64,000 bases of DNA. Source: Pseudocercospora fijiensis CIRAD86 (taxonomy: Eukaryota; Ascomycota; Dothideomycetes; Mycosphaerellales; Mycosphaerellaceae). Of the stretch, positions 33,057 to 45,218 are shown one piece after another (the stretch's first letter is position 1; each line of letters starts with the position of its first letter). The stretch lies in contig NW_006921538.1 in assembly GCF_000340215.1 (NCBI RefSeq), forward strand, positions 496,001 to 560,000, in the 5' to 3' direction. The notes under the pieces are model-generated. The model saw nothing but the letters and a program-made list of their open reading frames with translations. It did not search any database and was not told where the DNA came from. The position numbers were made by a program, and so were the translations under genes.

Positions 33057-33986
33057 ATGGCTCAGAGCAAGCTGAGACGGCCCACGAGATTGGTCCTGGA
33101 CTACGACGGGACTCTTACTGTCAAGGACACGATGGCTGTGCTCGGCGATCTGCCAAAGCAGCCGAAAATGTCATGGCAGGAGATTGTGGATGCTTACATG
33201 AAAGACTATGCTGCCTACAAGAACACTCCGTACCCGTGGAAGAATTATGACCGAGAGGAGTACAGCGGCTGGCTTGCTGCTCGAAAGTGGGTTGAGCAGC
33301 GCAGTGCACGGCGTGTGCAAGACGCAGCCTTTTTCCGCGGAGTGACCACAGACGACGTCGGGAAGGCTGTCACCAGATGCCTCGACAACGGCGAGCTGGA
33401 ACTTCGCCGTGACTGGCAAGAACTGTTCGAGCTCTTCTTGCCTTCTTACAATGCTCGTGATGGCACCTTCCTGAACAGCTCCATCGAGATTCTGAGCGTG
33501 AATTGGAGCGAGACCGCGATCCGACAGGCGCTGTGGCAAGCGGCACGGAGAAGCGGCGAAGCCCGTAATGAGCAGCTCTGCCACTACATGAACGATATCA
33601 AGATCTTCGCCAATGAGATCGAAGGCCTTGCATCTCCATATGGCAGCTCAGGCCGAGTCGTAAGACCTCTCGATGCCGACATTCGTACGAGTGGAGACAA
33701 GCTGCGATACTTGGAGGTATCGACTCCGCCAGCTGGCTCCAACCCCTTCACAGTCTACGTCGGCGATTCTTCGACGGACTTTGACGCTCTGTGTGCAGCT
33801 GATCTGGGCATCTGGCTCTGCGATGTTGCAGAAGCAGATTATGAGAAGGCAAGTATGAAAACCTTCAAGCCTTTGAATTTCATGCCTCCTCCACTGCATT
33901 CCGTGTCAGCAACGGAAGCCTTCCCTGCTCTCTTCTATTGGGCTCCAGATCTTCGAAGCATTGTCGACGTGCTCTCGAGCGCCTAA
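33057..33986 (+). CDS. HAD-superfamily phosphatase
   Basis: A single exon of 309 codons from the ATG at 33057 (TACGCCATGG). Motif I is LVLDYDGTLT at residues 12-21, with the nucleophile Asp 15 and acid/base Asp 17. Motif IV is YVGDSSTDFDAL near the C-terminus, binding Mg2+. A helical cap lies between, with NSSIEILSVNWS as the likely motif II region. Known: HAD phosphatases with this layout hydrolyse small phosphoesters such as phosphoserine or pyridoxal phosphate; I cannot say which substrate here. No signal peptide, so cytosolic. The 3' end faces the DUF6594 gene 70 bp away. Confidence 0.85.
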   Translation: MAQSKLRRPTRLVLDYDGTLTVKDTMAVLGDLPKQPKMSWQEIVDAYMKDYAAYKNTPYPWKNYDREEYSGWLAARKWVEQRSARRVQDAAFFRGVTTDDVGKAVTRCLDNGELELRRDWQELFELFLPSYNARDGTFLNSSIEILSVNWSETAIRQALWQAARRSGEARNEQLCHYMNDIKIFANEIEGLASPYGSSGRVVRPLDADIRTSGDKLRYLEVSTPPAGSNPFTVYVGDSSTDFDALCAADLGIWLCDVAEADYEKASMKTFKPLNFMPPPLHSVSATEAFPALFYWAPDLRSIVDVLSSA

Positions 33987-34056
33987 GCGAATTTCAGAAC
34001 ACATCCAGCGAGAGCGATCATGCTTGGTAGGCCAAGCGACCCTGTTCCCAGCATGA

Positions 34057-34905
34057 TCAGGATGTCAAGCCGACGAACACAACAAGCACTGCCGCGTACG
34101 CTGCTGTTGCACCCAGAGTCTGATCGTTGGTCGCTCGCATGGTGATCGAACACATCACCGCGAAGAGTATGACAGCCACCGTGGTCGCCACCAGATTCGT
34201 CGTCTGACTGTTGTGCAGTACCATAATGTACATCGGCACGAGAATGAACAAAGCTCCAGACATTGCCACGAGGAATCTCGCCAGACGATCGGCACTTGCA
34301 GATAGCTTCTGTGGCTTGTACTTAATGTTTGGGTCTTGGTAGAATTCAGCCCTGGCCTTTTTCTCCTCGTTCGTCCAGGATATCTTGGATGGGAGGAAAG
34401 TGCGCAAGAATTCCCTGACCTGGTCCAATTCCACACCTTGCTCTGGTGGCAGGCAACGGTAATTCTCAGATGCGAAGGCGTAAACGTCTGCAAATCTACT
34501 TTTCGCGGTCTCGGAGAAGTAGCTTACACTTCTTTCATGTCTCTGATCTTTCTGCTTCGGAGGCAGGAAATCAAGAGATCTGATGAGCTGAAGGTCTCTG
34601 ACGGCCTCAGCTGAGCCTGTCAGTCTGTGCCAGTCAAGAGTATGGGCTTTTTGCTTACCTTGTTCATGCAGCAGCTTTCCCAACTCATACATATCTTCGT
34701 CCGTGGCCTTACAATGCTCGAGGAATTTCTTTCGCTGTTGTGCTAACCGCTTGTTTAGGTGAAGAAGATAAGCGGAGCGAAGTCTGTTCATCTCCATAAA
34801 CCACGGCTCTGCTGGGCGAGGCTTTTCATCGTAAAGCTCCTGTGCGAAGAGGTAAAGGTTGACGTCCTCATTGTCGTTGTCCATTTCCTTCGTACCAGGC
34901 ATCAT
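34057..34905 (-). CDS. DUF6594-family membrane protein
   Basis: 282 codons from the ATG at 34905; the frame is open upstream to a GTG at 34968 but has no ATG. The N-terminal half is a charged helical region (WFMEMNRLRSAYLLHLNKRL, then LRSLDFLPPK-like sequence). The C-terminus has three membrane spans: FLVAMSGALFILVPMYIMVL, NLVATTVAVILFAVMCSIT and TLGATAAYAAVLVVFVGL. This arrangement matches fungal DUF6594 proteins, whose function is unknown. A possible 42-bp intron (34617-34658, GTAAGC...CTGACAG) would remove 14 in-frame codons and restores a smoother helix, so the mature protein may be 268 residues. Confidence 0.8.
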   Translation of the reverse strand: MMPGTKEMDNDNEDVNLYLFAQELYDEKPRPAEPWFMEMNRLRSAYLLHLNKRLAQQRKKFLEHCKATDEDMYELGKLLHEQGKQKAHTLDWHRLTGSAEAVRDLQLIRSLDFLPPKQKDQRHERSVSYFSETAKSRFADVYAFASENYRCLPPEQGVELDQVREFLRTFLPSKISWTNEEKKARAEFYQDPNIKYKPQKLSASADRLARFLVAMSGALFILVPMYIMVLHNSQTTNLVATTVAVILFAVMCSITMRATNDQTLGATAAYAAVLVVFVGLTS

Positions 34906-35211
34906 ATCCGCTGAGGTTATCTTGGAGTGGTCACAAGCCTTCGCTTCGGGATATTTACTGGAAGGCACGCTCCGCCTCTTTGGGTAACAGTATGCTCAAT
35001 CGAGGATCATATCGGCTGCAGAGGTTCTAGTTACACACGACAGACTGGCGGCGTGCTCTGACGATCCCGATTCGCCGCCACAATCTGCCGTGGGATGACA
35101 GCCAAGCAGCTGAATCTCACGTGCAACCATCAGCCGCGGGGATTTTCACTAAATCTTCGGTCGACGTTTGATGTCTTCAGCATGATCAGAAATATTGGCG
35201 AAAATTGACGG
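34906..35211. promoter_or_regulatory. Divergent intergenic region
   Basis: 306 bp between the DUF6594 gene and the unknown gene at 35212. No gene is seen. Confidence 0.4.
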
Positions 35212-35958
35212 ATGAATGATCATACTGGCTCTGGACATCAATTGTGTCATCCCCTTGCTATATCCAAGCGTACGCATGCCGTGGAGCAACCTCAGGCATG
35301 GACTTCCAACAAGATAACTGACTCTGCAAGAGTCATCTTGGGCAATAGATACCACGCTGATTTGTTCAACGATGATCTGTCTACCACCATAACTTACCTG
35401 GCCCCATTGCTTGTAGCATACAAAACATGCAAGACGATACTCGAAAAGATAGCGAACGACAAAATATCAGTCCTTGCAGGCACTAGGAAACCGAAGATAA
35501 TAAACCTCATGACACTAGTCGAAGCGAAGAGGTATCTCTTGGGGGACTATCAGACGGCTTTAGCCACAAGTCAGCGCAAGTGCAAAGAGAGACAGAGTAA
35601 GCACGAGTTTTGAAAAGGGCTCATGAAAGCTGGGATTGACCACGAGACAGTCGAAGTCAGCGATACTGAAACGGTTAGGCAGATGCGGATCCAAGACAGT
35701 CGTCTGCGAAATCTTTGTACCACTGTGTTGAATGAAATACAAGAAGACCCCGTGAAGCTCGAGCAGGAATACAGCAGCAGCACGACATACGAAGCACACA
35801 TTAAATTCGTTCTCGAAGACGTCTATGTGAAGTCCAAGCCAGTCTTACTGGAGCAGATGCAGTTGATGGAAAAGGCCATAGCTGAAAAGGAAAACCAGCC
35901 CCAGAGTGCCGGCGAGAAGATGAAGGCTTGGTTCAAGCCCTCGCAAAAAGCGGGCTGA
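35212..35958 (+). CDS. Unknown protein, two exons, possible helical C-terminus
   Basis: Exons 35212-35596 and 35651-35958, joined over a 54-bp GTAAGC...GAGACAG intron with a TTGAC-like branch point; the intron contains the in-frame TGA that would otherwise split the gene. The 230-residue product has a hydrophobic patch TTITYLAPLLVAYKTC, a basic middle, and a helical, Glu/Lys-rich C-terminus (LLEQMQLMEKAIAEKENQP). I do not recognise a domain. The phrase AGEKMKAWFKPSQKAG ends it. It borders the accessory island; it could be a young or fast-evolving gene. Confidence 0.6.
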
Positions 35959-36562
35959 GGTCTTCACAGACCTGTATGAGCTTCAGCGAGTATTGGCCTC
36001 AGAGTGTTGCAACTCCTGGCTTGCTTTGCGAAGACTTCCGGACCCAGATCCAAGACAGCGAGAGCAAGATCTGGCATTGCTTGAATACCTTACAACCCAG
36101 AGAAAGAAAAAATCACGGTCGCTAAAAAGGTATCTGTTCTACGTTTAAGGCTTTATCCGTATACCTTATGCGATTCTCGGTATTGCCTAGTGCATCGGCA
36201 TCGGCATCACAGAGTCTCAGTTTCGACTACTCTTCCACTCACAGGTCTCAGCCAACGGGGTGACATGACGACTTCTTAGACAACCATGACCGACCTGCCA
36301 AATGACGTTCCTCCCTCGTATTCCTTTCGCAATTCCATCAACCGATCGAACTCAAAACAGGGTGGATGTAACTTGAAAGCTCTGGCTGTCTCATTGCAGA
36401 CTTGCTCGCCTTCGGATTGCCTGCGTTCCGTAGCGAGACAGGGATTAGAACAAGGTATCGTACAGGCATGAGCATTGCCGACATCCTCATCAGCTTACTA
36501 TTCACTCCAAATCGAACGAAGAACAAATCACAAGACATACATACATACCGAATCAATCAACC
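35959..36562. other. Intergenic region upstream of the first small secreted protein gene
   Basis: About 0.6 kb, no gene seen. A short stretch near 36150-36185 (atccgtata ... gcgattctcggta) recurs near 37198-37230 in the AT-rich block, suggesting a duplicated segment. Confidence 0.4.
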
Positions 36563-36868
36563 ATGCGTCTCCTGGCTCTTCTCTTCCTTTCGACTTTCGC
36601 AATTGCTAGCCCAACGCTGGAAATGTTCGATGGTCCATTGCTAGAAAAGGTTCGTTTCCCTGACCTTACCTTATTATTAGCGAGAGGGGTCGGGCTGTAC
36701 TGATTTGCAGCATGGCGAGGTTGCCCGGGCGGTTTCGCTATCGCGTGTTGTGCCTGCAATGGTGGTACAGGTGCTGGGACATGTCCTAGTGGCACTATGT
36801 ATGCCGGATGCTCTTGTGATGCGTGTGCTCCGTACTGTGGGCCATGTGGTGGCGGAAGATTATTTTGA
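36563..36868 (+). pseudogene. Small secreted 10-cysteine protein, copy A, splice acceptor lost
   Basis: Exon 1 (36563-36649) gives a signal peptide MRLLALLFLSTFAIAS followed by a short acidic stretch ending EK. The cysteine-rich exon (36716-36868) reads GCPGGFAIACCACNGG, then AGCSCDACAPYCGPC, and carries ten Cys. It aligns with copy B at 37820-38086. In copy B the intron ends gatag before the cysteine exon; here the same place reads catgg, so the acceptor AG is gone. The nearest usable acceptor (ttgcag, ending 36710) puts exon 2 out of frame. A weak alternative donor 16 bases upstream could restore frame. Probably inactive or mis-spliced. Known: such proteins are often host- or niche-interaction proteins; not shown here. 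Confidence 0.65.
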
Positions 36869-36939
36869 AAATGTGAAGTCCTGCGGTGAAGAAACCGGGG
36901 AGAGAGAGGTATTGGATATTTTTGCTTGCTAGAGCTGCT

Positions 36940-37560
36940 GCGCGAACGGAGCATTCGGCTATTACTTACGGGGTTAACCCATAGGTAGTTATATAAAGCC
37001 TTTGCTAGTCACTGCTTATGCGAATACGTAGAGTAGAACTAGATAGCTCGGTATCTTTCTCTACTGTTTAGCGATAAGTAATCTCTTATAAATGTATATA
37101 TACGCCTTAATCCCGCTTTAGTTCCTTATTATCCTAGGGAAGAAAAACTACGGTTATAAATCTATCTATTCCTACCTTACGTCTAATACCCTCTTAATCC
37201 GTATACGCGATTCTCGGTAGTTTAGAGTCTTAACTACCTATTCTTATACTTAGGTTCGATCGGTAATACTCGGGTAGTATCTATCTATACGATAACTAAT
37301 ACCTATTCCCTAGCTCGTTACCGAATGTAGGCAATCCGAAGTCTAAGTAGCGTTATTAGGTTACGATATATTTATCTTCTAGGTTTATAAATACGGTACT
37401 TACTATATATACTTATACGAGATATAGATTAGTTAGTAGGTAGGGCTAGTTATTATACGTATCGTACATAGAGTAGCACAATACATATAGAGCGTAATGT
37501 TTACGGTATGTTAGTTACGTCCTCACAGGGGTTGTGCCACTGTGTCTAATATCACTAACC
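36940..37560. repeat. AT-rich RIP-like block
   Basis: About 0.6 kb very rich in TA with few CA or TG dinucleotides while CG is retained (for example tcgatcggtaatactcggg). This is the footprint of repeat-induced point mutation on a formerly repeated sequence. No gene can be read. Confidence 0.6.
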
Positions 37561-37819
37561 CCAAGACCCAGACAGTCTGACAGCGTCTAGTTCCAAGTAC
37601 ATGTAAACCACGCCGCACGCGGGATTAAACATACCCGGGTTTGAGTTCTGTCGGTAGATCGAAAGGCGAAATATTTTACATATGGCATGGCTGTTGTGAG
37701 GTACGGAGGACTTGTATAAGAAGTGGTCGAATGACCCCGTTTTGACCGCGAGCACTGCCCAACCATACCTCCTCCAAAACAAGAACAAGTCATAAGAATC
37801 AATATAGACCGAATCAACT

Positions 37820-38086
37820 ATGCGTCCCCTGGTTGTTCTCCTCCTTTCAACTCTCGCAATTGCTGGTCCTGCGCTGGAAAAGGTTCGTGTATCTTGCCTG
37901 CTTGTATCAGCGAGGCGAGTCGTGCCGTACTGACTTGCGGGATAGCGAGCTTGTCCGTCGAACCTCGTGTGTTGTGCCTGCGGGGGTGGTACAGGTGCTG
38001 GGACATGTTCTAGTACGAGCAACTATGCTGGATGCTCTTGTATAGCGTGTGCTCCGAACTGCGGGTTCTGCGGTGGTGGATTTTGA
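37820..38086 (+). CDS. Small secreted 10-cysteine protein, copy B
   Basis: Exons 37820-37882 and 37946-38086, intron GTTCGT...GGATAG, giving 67 residues. Signal peptide MRPLVVLLLSTLAIAG is followed by a short stretch ending LEKR, a Kex2-type dibasic site, immediately before the cysteine-rich mature part (RACPSNLVCCACGGG ... AGCSCIACAPNCGFC). Ten cysteines in about 46 residues suggest five disulfides. No family recognised. Upstream and downstream sequence are shared with copy A, so a segment of several hundred bases was duplicated. Likely secreted; role unknown. Minus-strand frames covering it are shadows. Confidence 0.75.
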
Positions 38087-38460
38087 AACGTGTATTCCTG
38101 CGGTGAAGATCCTGGGGCTTCATGAGAGGTCCGGTAGATTGCTGCTGGCTGGCACTGTAGGTATTTTTGCGCGAACGAGGGAGGGCGTGTGACGGGCAAG
38201 GCAAAGGAAAACAAGATAAGACACCGAATTTGTGGGAATGGAATTTCTGGTAGTCAGTTGATTAGTTGTCAAAAGCAAGAATGCAATCGTGGAGTCGATC
38301 TGAATGTCTTCCAGAGATTGGTCTGTGTGTGAGTAGCTCGAGTGGGTATTCTACTTCTGAGCGGCATTCCCATCATCTCCAAAATAAAGAAAATCCCCAC
38401 TGTAGGTCAGTATGGCGCAGCACCAGGACTCGTCAGCGGAGAGAGCTACGGTACTGTATC

Positions 38461-38912
38461 GGCGTTGGTGAGCTTGCCGAAGCCATTCTTCTCAACTTGC
38501 CACCAAGACACATTCTCGTTGGCCAGCGCGGATGCAGACTGTGGCGCGCAGTCTTTCGAGGCTCCAAGAAGTTCAAGTAGGCCCTCCTCCTCATTCCGCT
38601 CCTGTCCATGCGTGGAGCGTGGTCAAGCATCAAGGACGCTGCAATCCAGTATTCCGAGGCATCCTGGCGTCAAATGTTTGTTGCGCATCCTCCCCTCAAA
38701 GAGGTCCGCTTGGAAGAAGCTGGAATGGTCCAGGGACTGCCACTGCGAGGAGCTACAGCAGAGGGCTGACGATGGCTGAGGTCGAGGGCTACTGCGGCGA
38801 GGAGGAGCCAAAGCTGAACTGCCGGGTGATCAAGGGAGCACTGGACTGGGAGCCCATTCCATGGAGTTCTAAGTCGGCGAACGAGATGCTGGAGAAGGCG
38901 GTGACAGGATGA
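38461..38912 (+). pseudogene. F-box protein relic
   Basis: The start reads GELAEAILLNLPPRHILVGQ, then RLWRAVFRGSKKFK, which matches the fungal F-box pattern (LPPR..L..QR.CR.WR). At 38578-38580 an in-frame TAG replaces an expected CAG, a RIP-type change. The same frame goes on with ASWRQMFVAHPPLKEVRLEE and then needs a frame change near 38767 to reach LTMAEVEGYCGEEEP and the final KSANEMLEKAVTG. Two lesions plus a likely internal loss show a dead gene. Known: F-box proteins are substrate adaptors of SCF ubiquitin ligases. Confidence 0.65.
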
Positions 38913-39380
38913 GATTACTTGGTGCCGCTGAAGAATTTGGAGACTTGAGCTTGATGCACAAGACGACCTGCCAGGAAACAGTCTGTGGTGGGTTTGGGAA
39001 GCAAACGGGAGGAGTTCATCTGGGTCCTGGCGCATTGAATCATCTGCGGATCAGATACCTCGCAAAATATCCCTGAACAGGGGATTGAGATGCTAGATGG
39101 GTTGTGTGAGTTCCCGAACACCAAGGGGCTTCGTATAAGTTGGCATTTTGTCGTCTTTGACTCCTTATTTAAAGAACAGGAAACCTGAGGGCCTGCTCTC
39201 GATTTGACTAGTACAAGCATATGCCTGCTACTACATATTGAGGATGCAACTTCGAGATGTCACTATCGACTGGTGCCTTGCATTAAGTTGTCCAGGTTGT
39301 TGATGAGTACCGCACAAGTCGAGCCCTTTCCTGGGGATGCGTAGAGTCTCAGTCTCAGCTGCTGTCACTGGATAATGTTA
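38913..39380. other. Non-coding stretch in accessory island
   Basis: About 0.47 kb between the F-box relic and the direct repeats. No gene is seen. Confidence 0.4.
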
Positions 39381-39583
39381 GTTTCGAAATTTGGGCTACC
39401 CGAAGCTCTTAGCTAGGCCTGTCGAAGCCTTGCGGACTCTACGAAGGACGGAAAAAAAGAATCAAGTATTTAAAATAGACTGTTAAGCGAAGAACTTAGA
39501 GGTCGGTATGAATGTCAGTAGTCATCGGAGTTATTAGCTATACTCTATATTAAATCTAACTTTAAACCCCTAGAGACACTAGA
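39381..39583. repeat. Direct repeat, copy 1 (about 203 bp)
   Basis: Starts gtttcgaaatttgggctacc and ends near aaacccctagagacactaga. A second copy lies at 39668-39872. Differences between the copies are mostly C/T or G/A (for example gcggac versus atagac), consistent with RIP. It has no coding capacity. Confidence 0.85.
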
Positions 39584-39667
39584 TATAGCAATGTCGGGTA
39601 ACATCCAACACCCGCATCCAACACTCGTATCTAACATCCGCATCCAACACTATAGGGGGATCCCCTT

Positions 39668-39872
39668 GTTTCGAAATTTAGGCTACCCGAAGCCCTTAGC
39701 TAGGCCTGTCGAAGCCTTATAGACTCTACGAAGGACGAAAAAAAGAATCAAGTATTTAAAATAGACTATTAAGCGAAGAGCTTAGGGGTCCGTATAACTG
39801 AATTTCAGTTGTTATCGGAGTTAGCTATACCCTGTATCAAATCTAACTTTAAACCCCTAGAAACACTCTAGA
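39668..39872. repeat. Direct repeat, copy 2 (about 205 bp)
   Basis: Same orientation as copy 1. The 84-bp spacer contains several short repeats of a catccaacac-type word (39602-39650). The pair could be remains of a non-autonomous element or a tandem duplication; I see no inverted ends. Confidence 0.85.
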
Positions 39873-40024
39873 CCGGTACCTATCTAAGAATATAAGGAAC
39901 GTTTCTGTCTACCTACTAAGCATTAGATCAATACATCTATCTACCCGACCCCAACTCGACGGTCCAAGTTTCGCCTTTAAGTATCGACAGTAATACTCGG
40001 CCTCTCACGACAATTTCAACAAAT

Positions 40025-40369
40025 ATGCATTTCGCAGTTGTCTTTGCCATTCTCCCAGCAGCATATGCCCATTATTTTAAGATATACGCATCAGACGAAT
40101 GTCTGATAAATGGTCCCAACAGTAATACCAAAGTAGGCCAGTACGACTTTGGAACCGAGAAGCCAGGCTTCACTAGCAGATGTTACACTACTTCTCCTAG
40201 CGGAAAGTCGATCGACGTACACTTCGATCAGAGCGAGAAATGCACTATATATATCTACAACGACAATAAATGCGGCAACCAAGTCGGTTTTTTCGGCGGA
40301 GACAAACCGGCTAACGTAAACGGCTGCTATGGTACCAACCCCATCAATTCCTACAGACTCAAATGTTAG
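40025..40369 (+). CDS. Small secreted 6-cysteine protein
   Basis: A single exon of 114 codons. Signal peptide MHFAVVFAILPAAYA (about residues 1-15), then a mature part of about 99 residues with six cysteines (in DECLING, SRCYTT, EKCTIY, NKCGNQ, NGCYGT and the C-terminal LKC). It is rich in Gly, Asn, Asp and Tyr, as in compact beta-rich secreted proteins. No family recognised. It sits between a degraded direct repeat and a 47-bp tandem repeat, a typical accessory-island setting, but its own frame is intact and not visibly RIP-damaged. Confidence 0.75.
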   Translation: MHFAVVFAILPAAYAHYFKIYASDECLINGPNSNTKVGQYDFGTEKPGFTSRCYTTSPSGKSIDVHFDQSEKCTIYIYNDNKCGNQVGFFGGDKPANVNGCYGTNPINSYRLKC

Positions 40370-40372
40370 GCG

Positions 40373-40466
40373 AGGCGAGCAAGGAATCAAGTTGTCTTGA
40401 CGGACGAAGACGTGAGGCTAGGCGAGCAAGGAATCAAGTTGTCTTGACGGACGAAGACGTGAGGCT
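40373..40466. repeat. 47-bp tandem repeat, two perfect copies plus a partial third
   Basis: The unit begins aggcgagcaaggaatcaagt and ends gacgtgaggct. Copies start at 40373 and 40420; the third begins at 40467 and diverges after aggcga. It starts four bases after the stop codon of the small secreted protein gene, so it is in its 3' UTR. Confidence 0.9.
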
Positions 40467-41573
40467 AGGCGACCAAGACCAAGACCAAGCCAAGTAACCA
40501 AGTAACCGGTCGACTGGTCGAACGGACGGTCGAACACAGTGCCAAGACTGGCACAGTTACCTTTGTATTTAGATGCTTAATCCGAGCGAAGTGAAGCGAA
40601 GGTGTTGTCTGTTTACGAGCTGAGTGGAGGAACAGCCAGAATTTTTTGTGTACCTAACATCACGTTCACTTGCATTCAACAGTGCATACATCCTGTACCA
40701 GTATAGCAACACGGCAACACAGCGTCTGACAAGATCTGACTGAATGCCCCATTACTTACGCATGTTCTTCCACTCAGCGATCGCTTCGCTCGGCCACCTG
40801 AGGCCTCAGGCAGCACCTGGCTGTACGTTACAGCCTCTTGTCGCATCGGAGTGAAAGCGCTCGATTCCTCAATCCTGGATTTTATGGTTTGCAACGAATC
40901 GGATGACTGAATTTCGCGGTCCGGAGGAATCCACTTCCACTCCGATATGTGAAGGTACTGTACTGTACTGTGCTTTGTCAAATGCAAGCGGTGTAGATAC
41001 ACAAGAAGGGTAAAGTGAGGCGTTGGTTGAAAGTTTGACGGTGGCGGGAGATGACGGAGCTGGGCTTCTCCGGTGGGAACTTGATATCGCTTTTGCACTT
41101 GCATAGGTTGGACTTAGGATCGATGGTGGTAAGCGTATCATAGCACCTTGAGCCGTCTCGTCCAGCAACATGTGACCGCTTTCACAGAGAAGTCGGTGGA
41201 AGCGAAGAAGAAGTCAAGAACACGAATCCCGCCCTGCCCGCGTGGGATGGGATGAGTTATGTAATAAGTGCGGTGTGGCGGACGCTAGCGTCGGCTTTAC
41301 CCGTTGGCCTCAAGCCTTCTTCGAAATTTTGCTGGACCTTCTCTACTCCCATCTCCTCCACCCCATCACCCAAGTGTGCGTCTCAAATTTGCACCGACAC
41401 TCCGAACTCTTGCAGTTTCATACTCTTTTTCATTTCGTCTTTCGTTGGTTGCTTTCCTGTGCGACGAGCGACATAGACGACCCAGAACCCCCAACACGCT
41501 TCACCGACCGCCGTTCACTCCCTTCAACCAAACGAAATCGAGCGACGACAACCGAAGCAACACGTTGACCAAT
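40467..41573. promoter_or_regulatory. Intergenic region and promoter of ded1
   Basis: About 1.1 kb. Pyrimidine-rich DNA from about 41330 to 41540 suggests the ded1 transcription start zone. A short gtactgtactgtactgt repeat lies near 40953-40970. No gene is seen. Confidence 0.5.
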
Positions 41574-43722
<2,149 letters not shown>

Positions 43723-45218
43723 ACAGCACCACCTTCCGACAACACCCCTCCGACGCGATTTCTTTTACGACTGTTTTCGATTGCTTGTTTCCTTCCTGGA
43801 CGCGAAACGTCCACGGCGGATCTTGACGAGTGTGCGGCTGCAACAACATTATACCCAATCCAGCATGATAGACAGCGTTGTTTTCCTCGGCTTTGCTTGC
43901 ATTGCACGGCGTGGGAAAACGGCGCACTGGTATCGTGGCCTGTTCATTTTGACACTGGCTCTCTCCGCCCTCAGGCTTTGGGCGACGGAGCTATCTCCCG
44001 GCTTGTGTCCCGGCACGGGCTACGATACACTTACGACATCATCCACACAAGACTCTTCACGACACAGGCGCTGCTTTGGGCGGTGCTAAGTAGCTGCGAC
44101 GCTCGATAGATCAGTGTTCTCTTTTCAGCGACTGCAACGGCGTTAAATAATTAGAAGGTGCGATCTTCGGGGATATTTGGACTGGGCGGAGTTTCTCGTC
44201 AGGACCAAATTCGACTTCCCAAAAGTAGCATGGCATGTGCTGTCATCGATGGCGTTTCTACTACAGCGGCTGGTTTCTTGCATGGGCTTGAGAATGGGTC
44301 TCCTCCACTCGTGGCAAGCGAGTGTGATGATATGGAGAGGAGACCTGTTTTCCTCACGCGCAGATGCTGGAGAACTGCGAGGCAGCCTTTGTACTAGTGT
44401 GCTTTCAGATGATACCTTGATAGACGGCATGGAACTCGTGGGATAGAGCAGGGGTTGCATCATCTGGGAGCGAGAGAGCATCATGGGTCTCGCGCACGCC
44501 GGAATGAGCATGTGCTATGCGCTCGAACCAAAAATAGTGCGATTAGTTTTGAGCAAAGCAATGGATATGGATATGTGCTCGGCGTCCTTCATCTTCACAA
44601 TTTTCAACTCTGTAGTGCCTGCCATCGTAGAGAGGAAGGCACGCAAAACCTTTTCCCAACGTCACTTCGTGATCTCTGCCCAAGCCTTCTGTTTGCACTC
44701 CACAGAACCGGCCGAGCGCTCGAAATCGCACTATATCTGCCCCCTTTGTATACATGCTTTGGCTTCAGGAGGCGTTGCTGCTTTCGGTGAAGACGAGCCT
44801 ATTCTTGGAAAGCTCCTGTGAAGAAGGACAAGTACGCAGAGGCGCCGACAGAACGACTACTCGCTACTCGCAGCTTATCTTCTTGGAATCACTTGCTCAT
44901 TATTAAGTGAAGCAGAAGGACATCGAAAAGGATACGTTGGGCGCTGACGTCTGGGCGCACGGGCCGCCGCCGACTCAACTCAAAATAGTGTCGTCTGCCG
45001 AAACTTGTGAGTCTGTGTCCTCAGTCCTCACACACCCCACCGTGCCCGCAACGCCCAAATAAATATCACACGCCTTCCACGAACAACTCCGACACACACT
45101 CTCAAGATCTCAGTCTGACACCGCACCGGTATATTTGCCTCGACAGTCAACTCAGAAGCAAATCTGCCTAACAGATCACTCGAAACAAAGCCTCCCGATT
45201 TCGGAAACAATCGCAAAT
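43723..45218. other. Intergenic region between ded1 and eIF3j
   Basis: About 1.5 kb: 3' UTR of ded1, then open frames at about 44160-44820 on both strands that show no motif and no convincing start. A pyrimidine-rich/ACACAC zone at 45015-45130 is probably the eIF3j promoter. Confidence 0.45.

Noticed and set aside
37555..38022. Minus-strand Pro/His-rich frame opposite the 10-Cys secreted proteins
   Set aside because: Both copies give such a frame only because it is antisense to the cysteine-rich exon; the plus-strand reading has signal peptide, splice sites and Cys pattern.
39381..39872. Reading the 200-bp direct repeats as LTRs of a retrotransposon
   Set aside because: Only 84 bp separate them, with no TG...CA ends, primer-binding site or flanking duplication visible.
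44143..44821. Frames of 80-122 codons on both strands after ded1
   Set aside because: No motif, no consistent start, and both strands are equally open; treated as intergenic.
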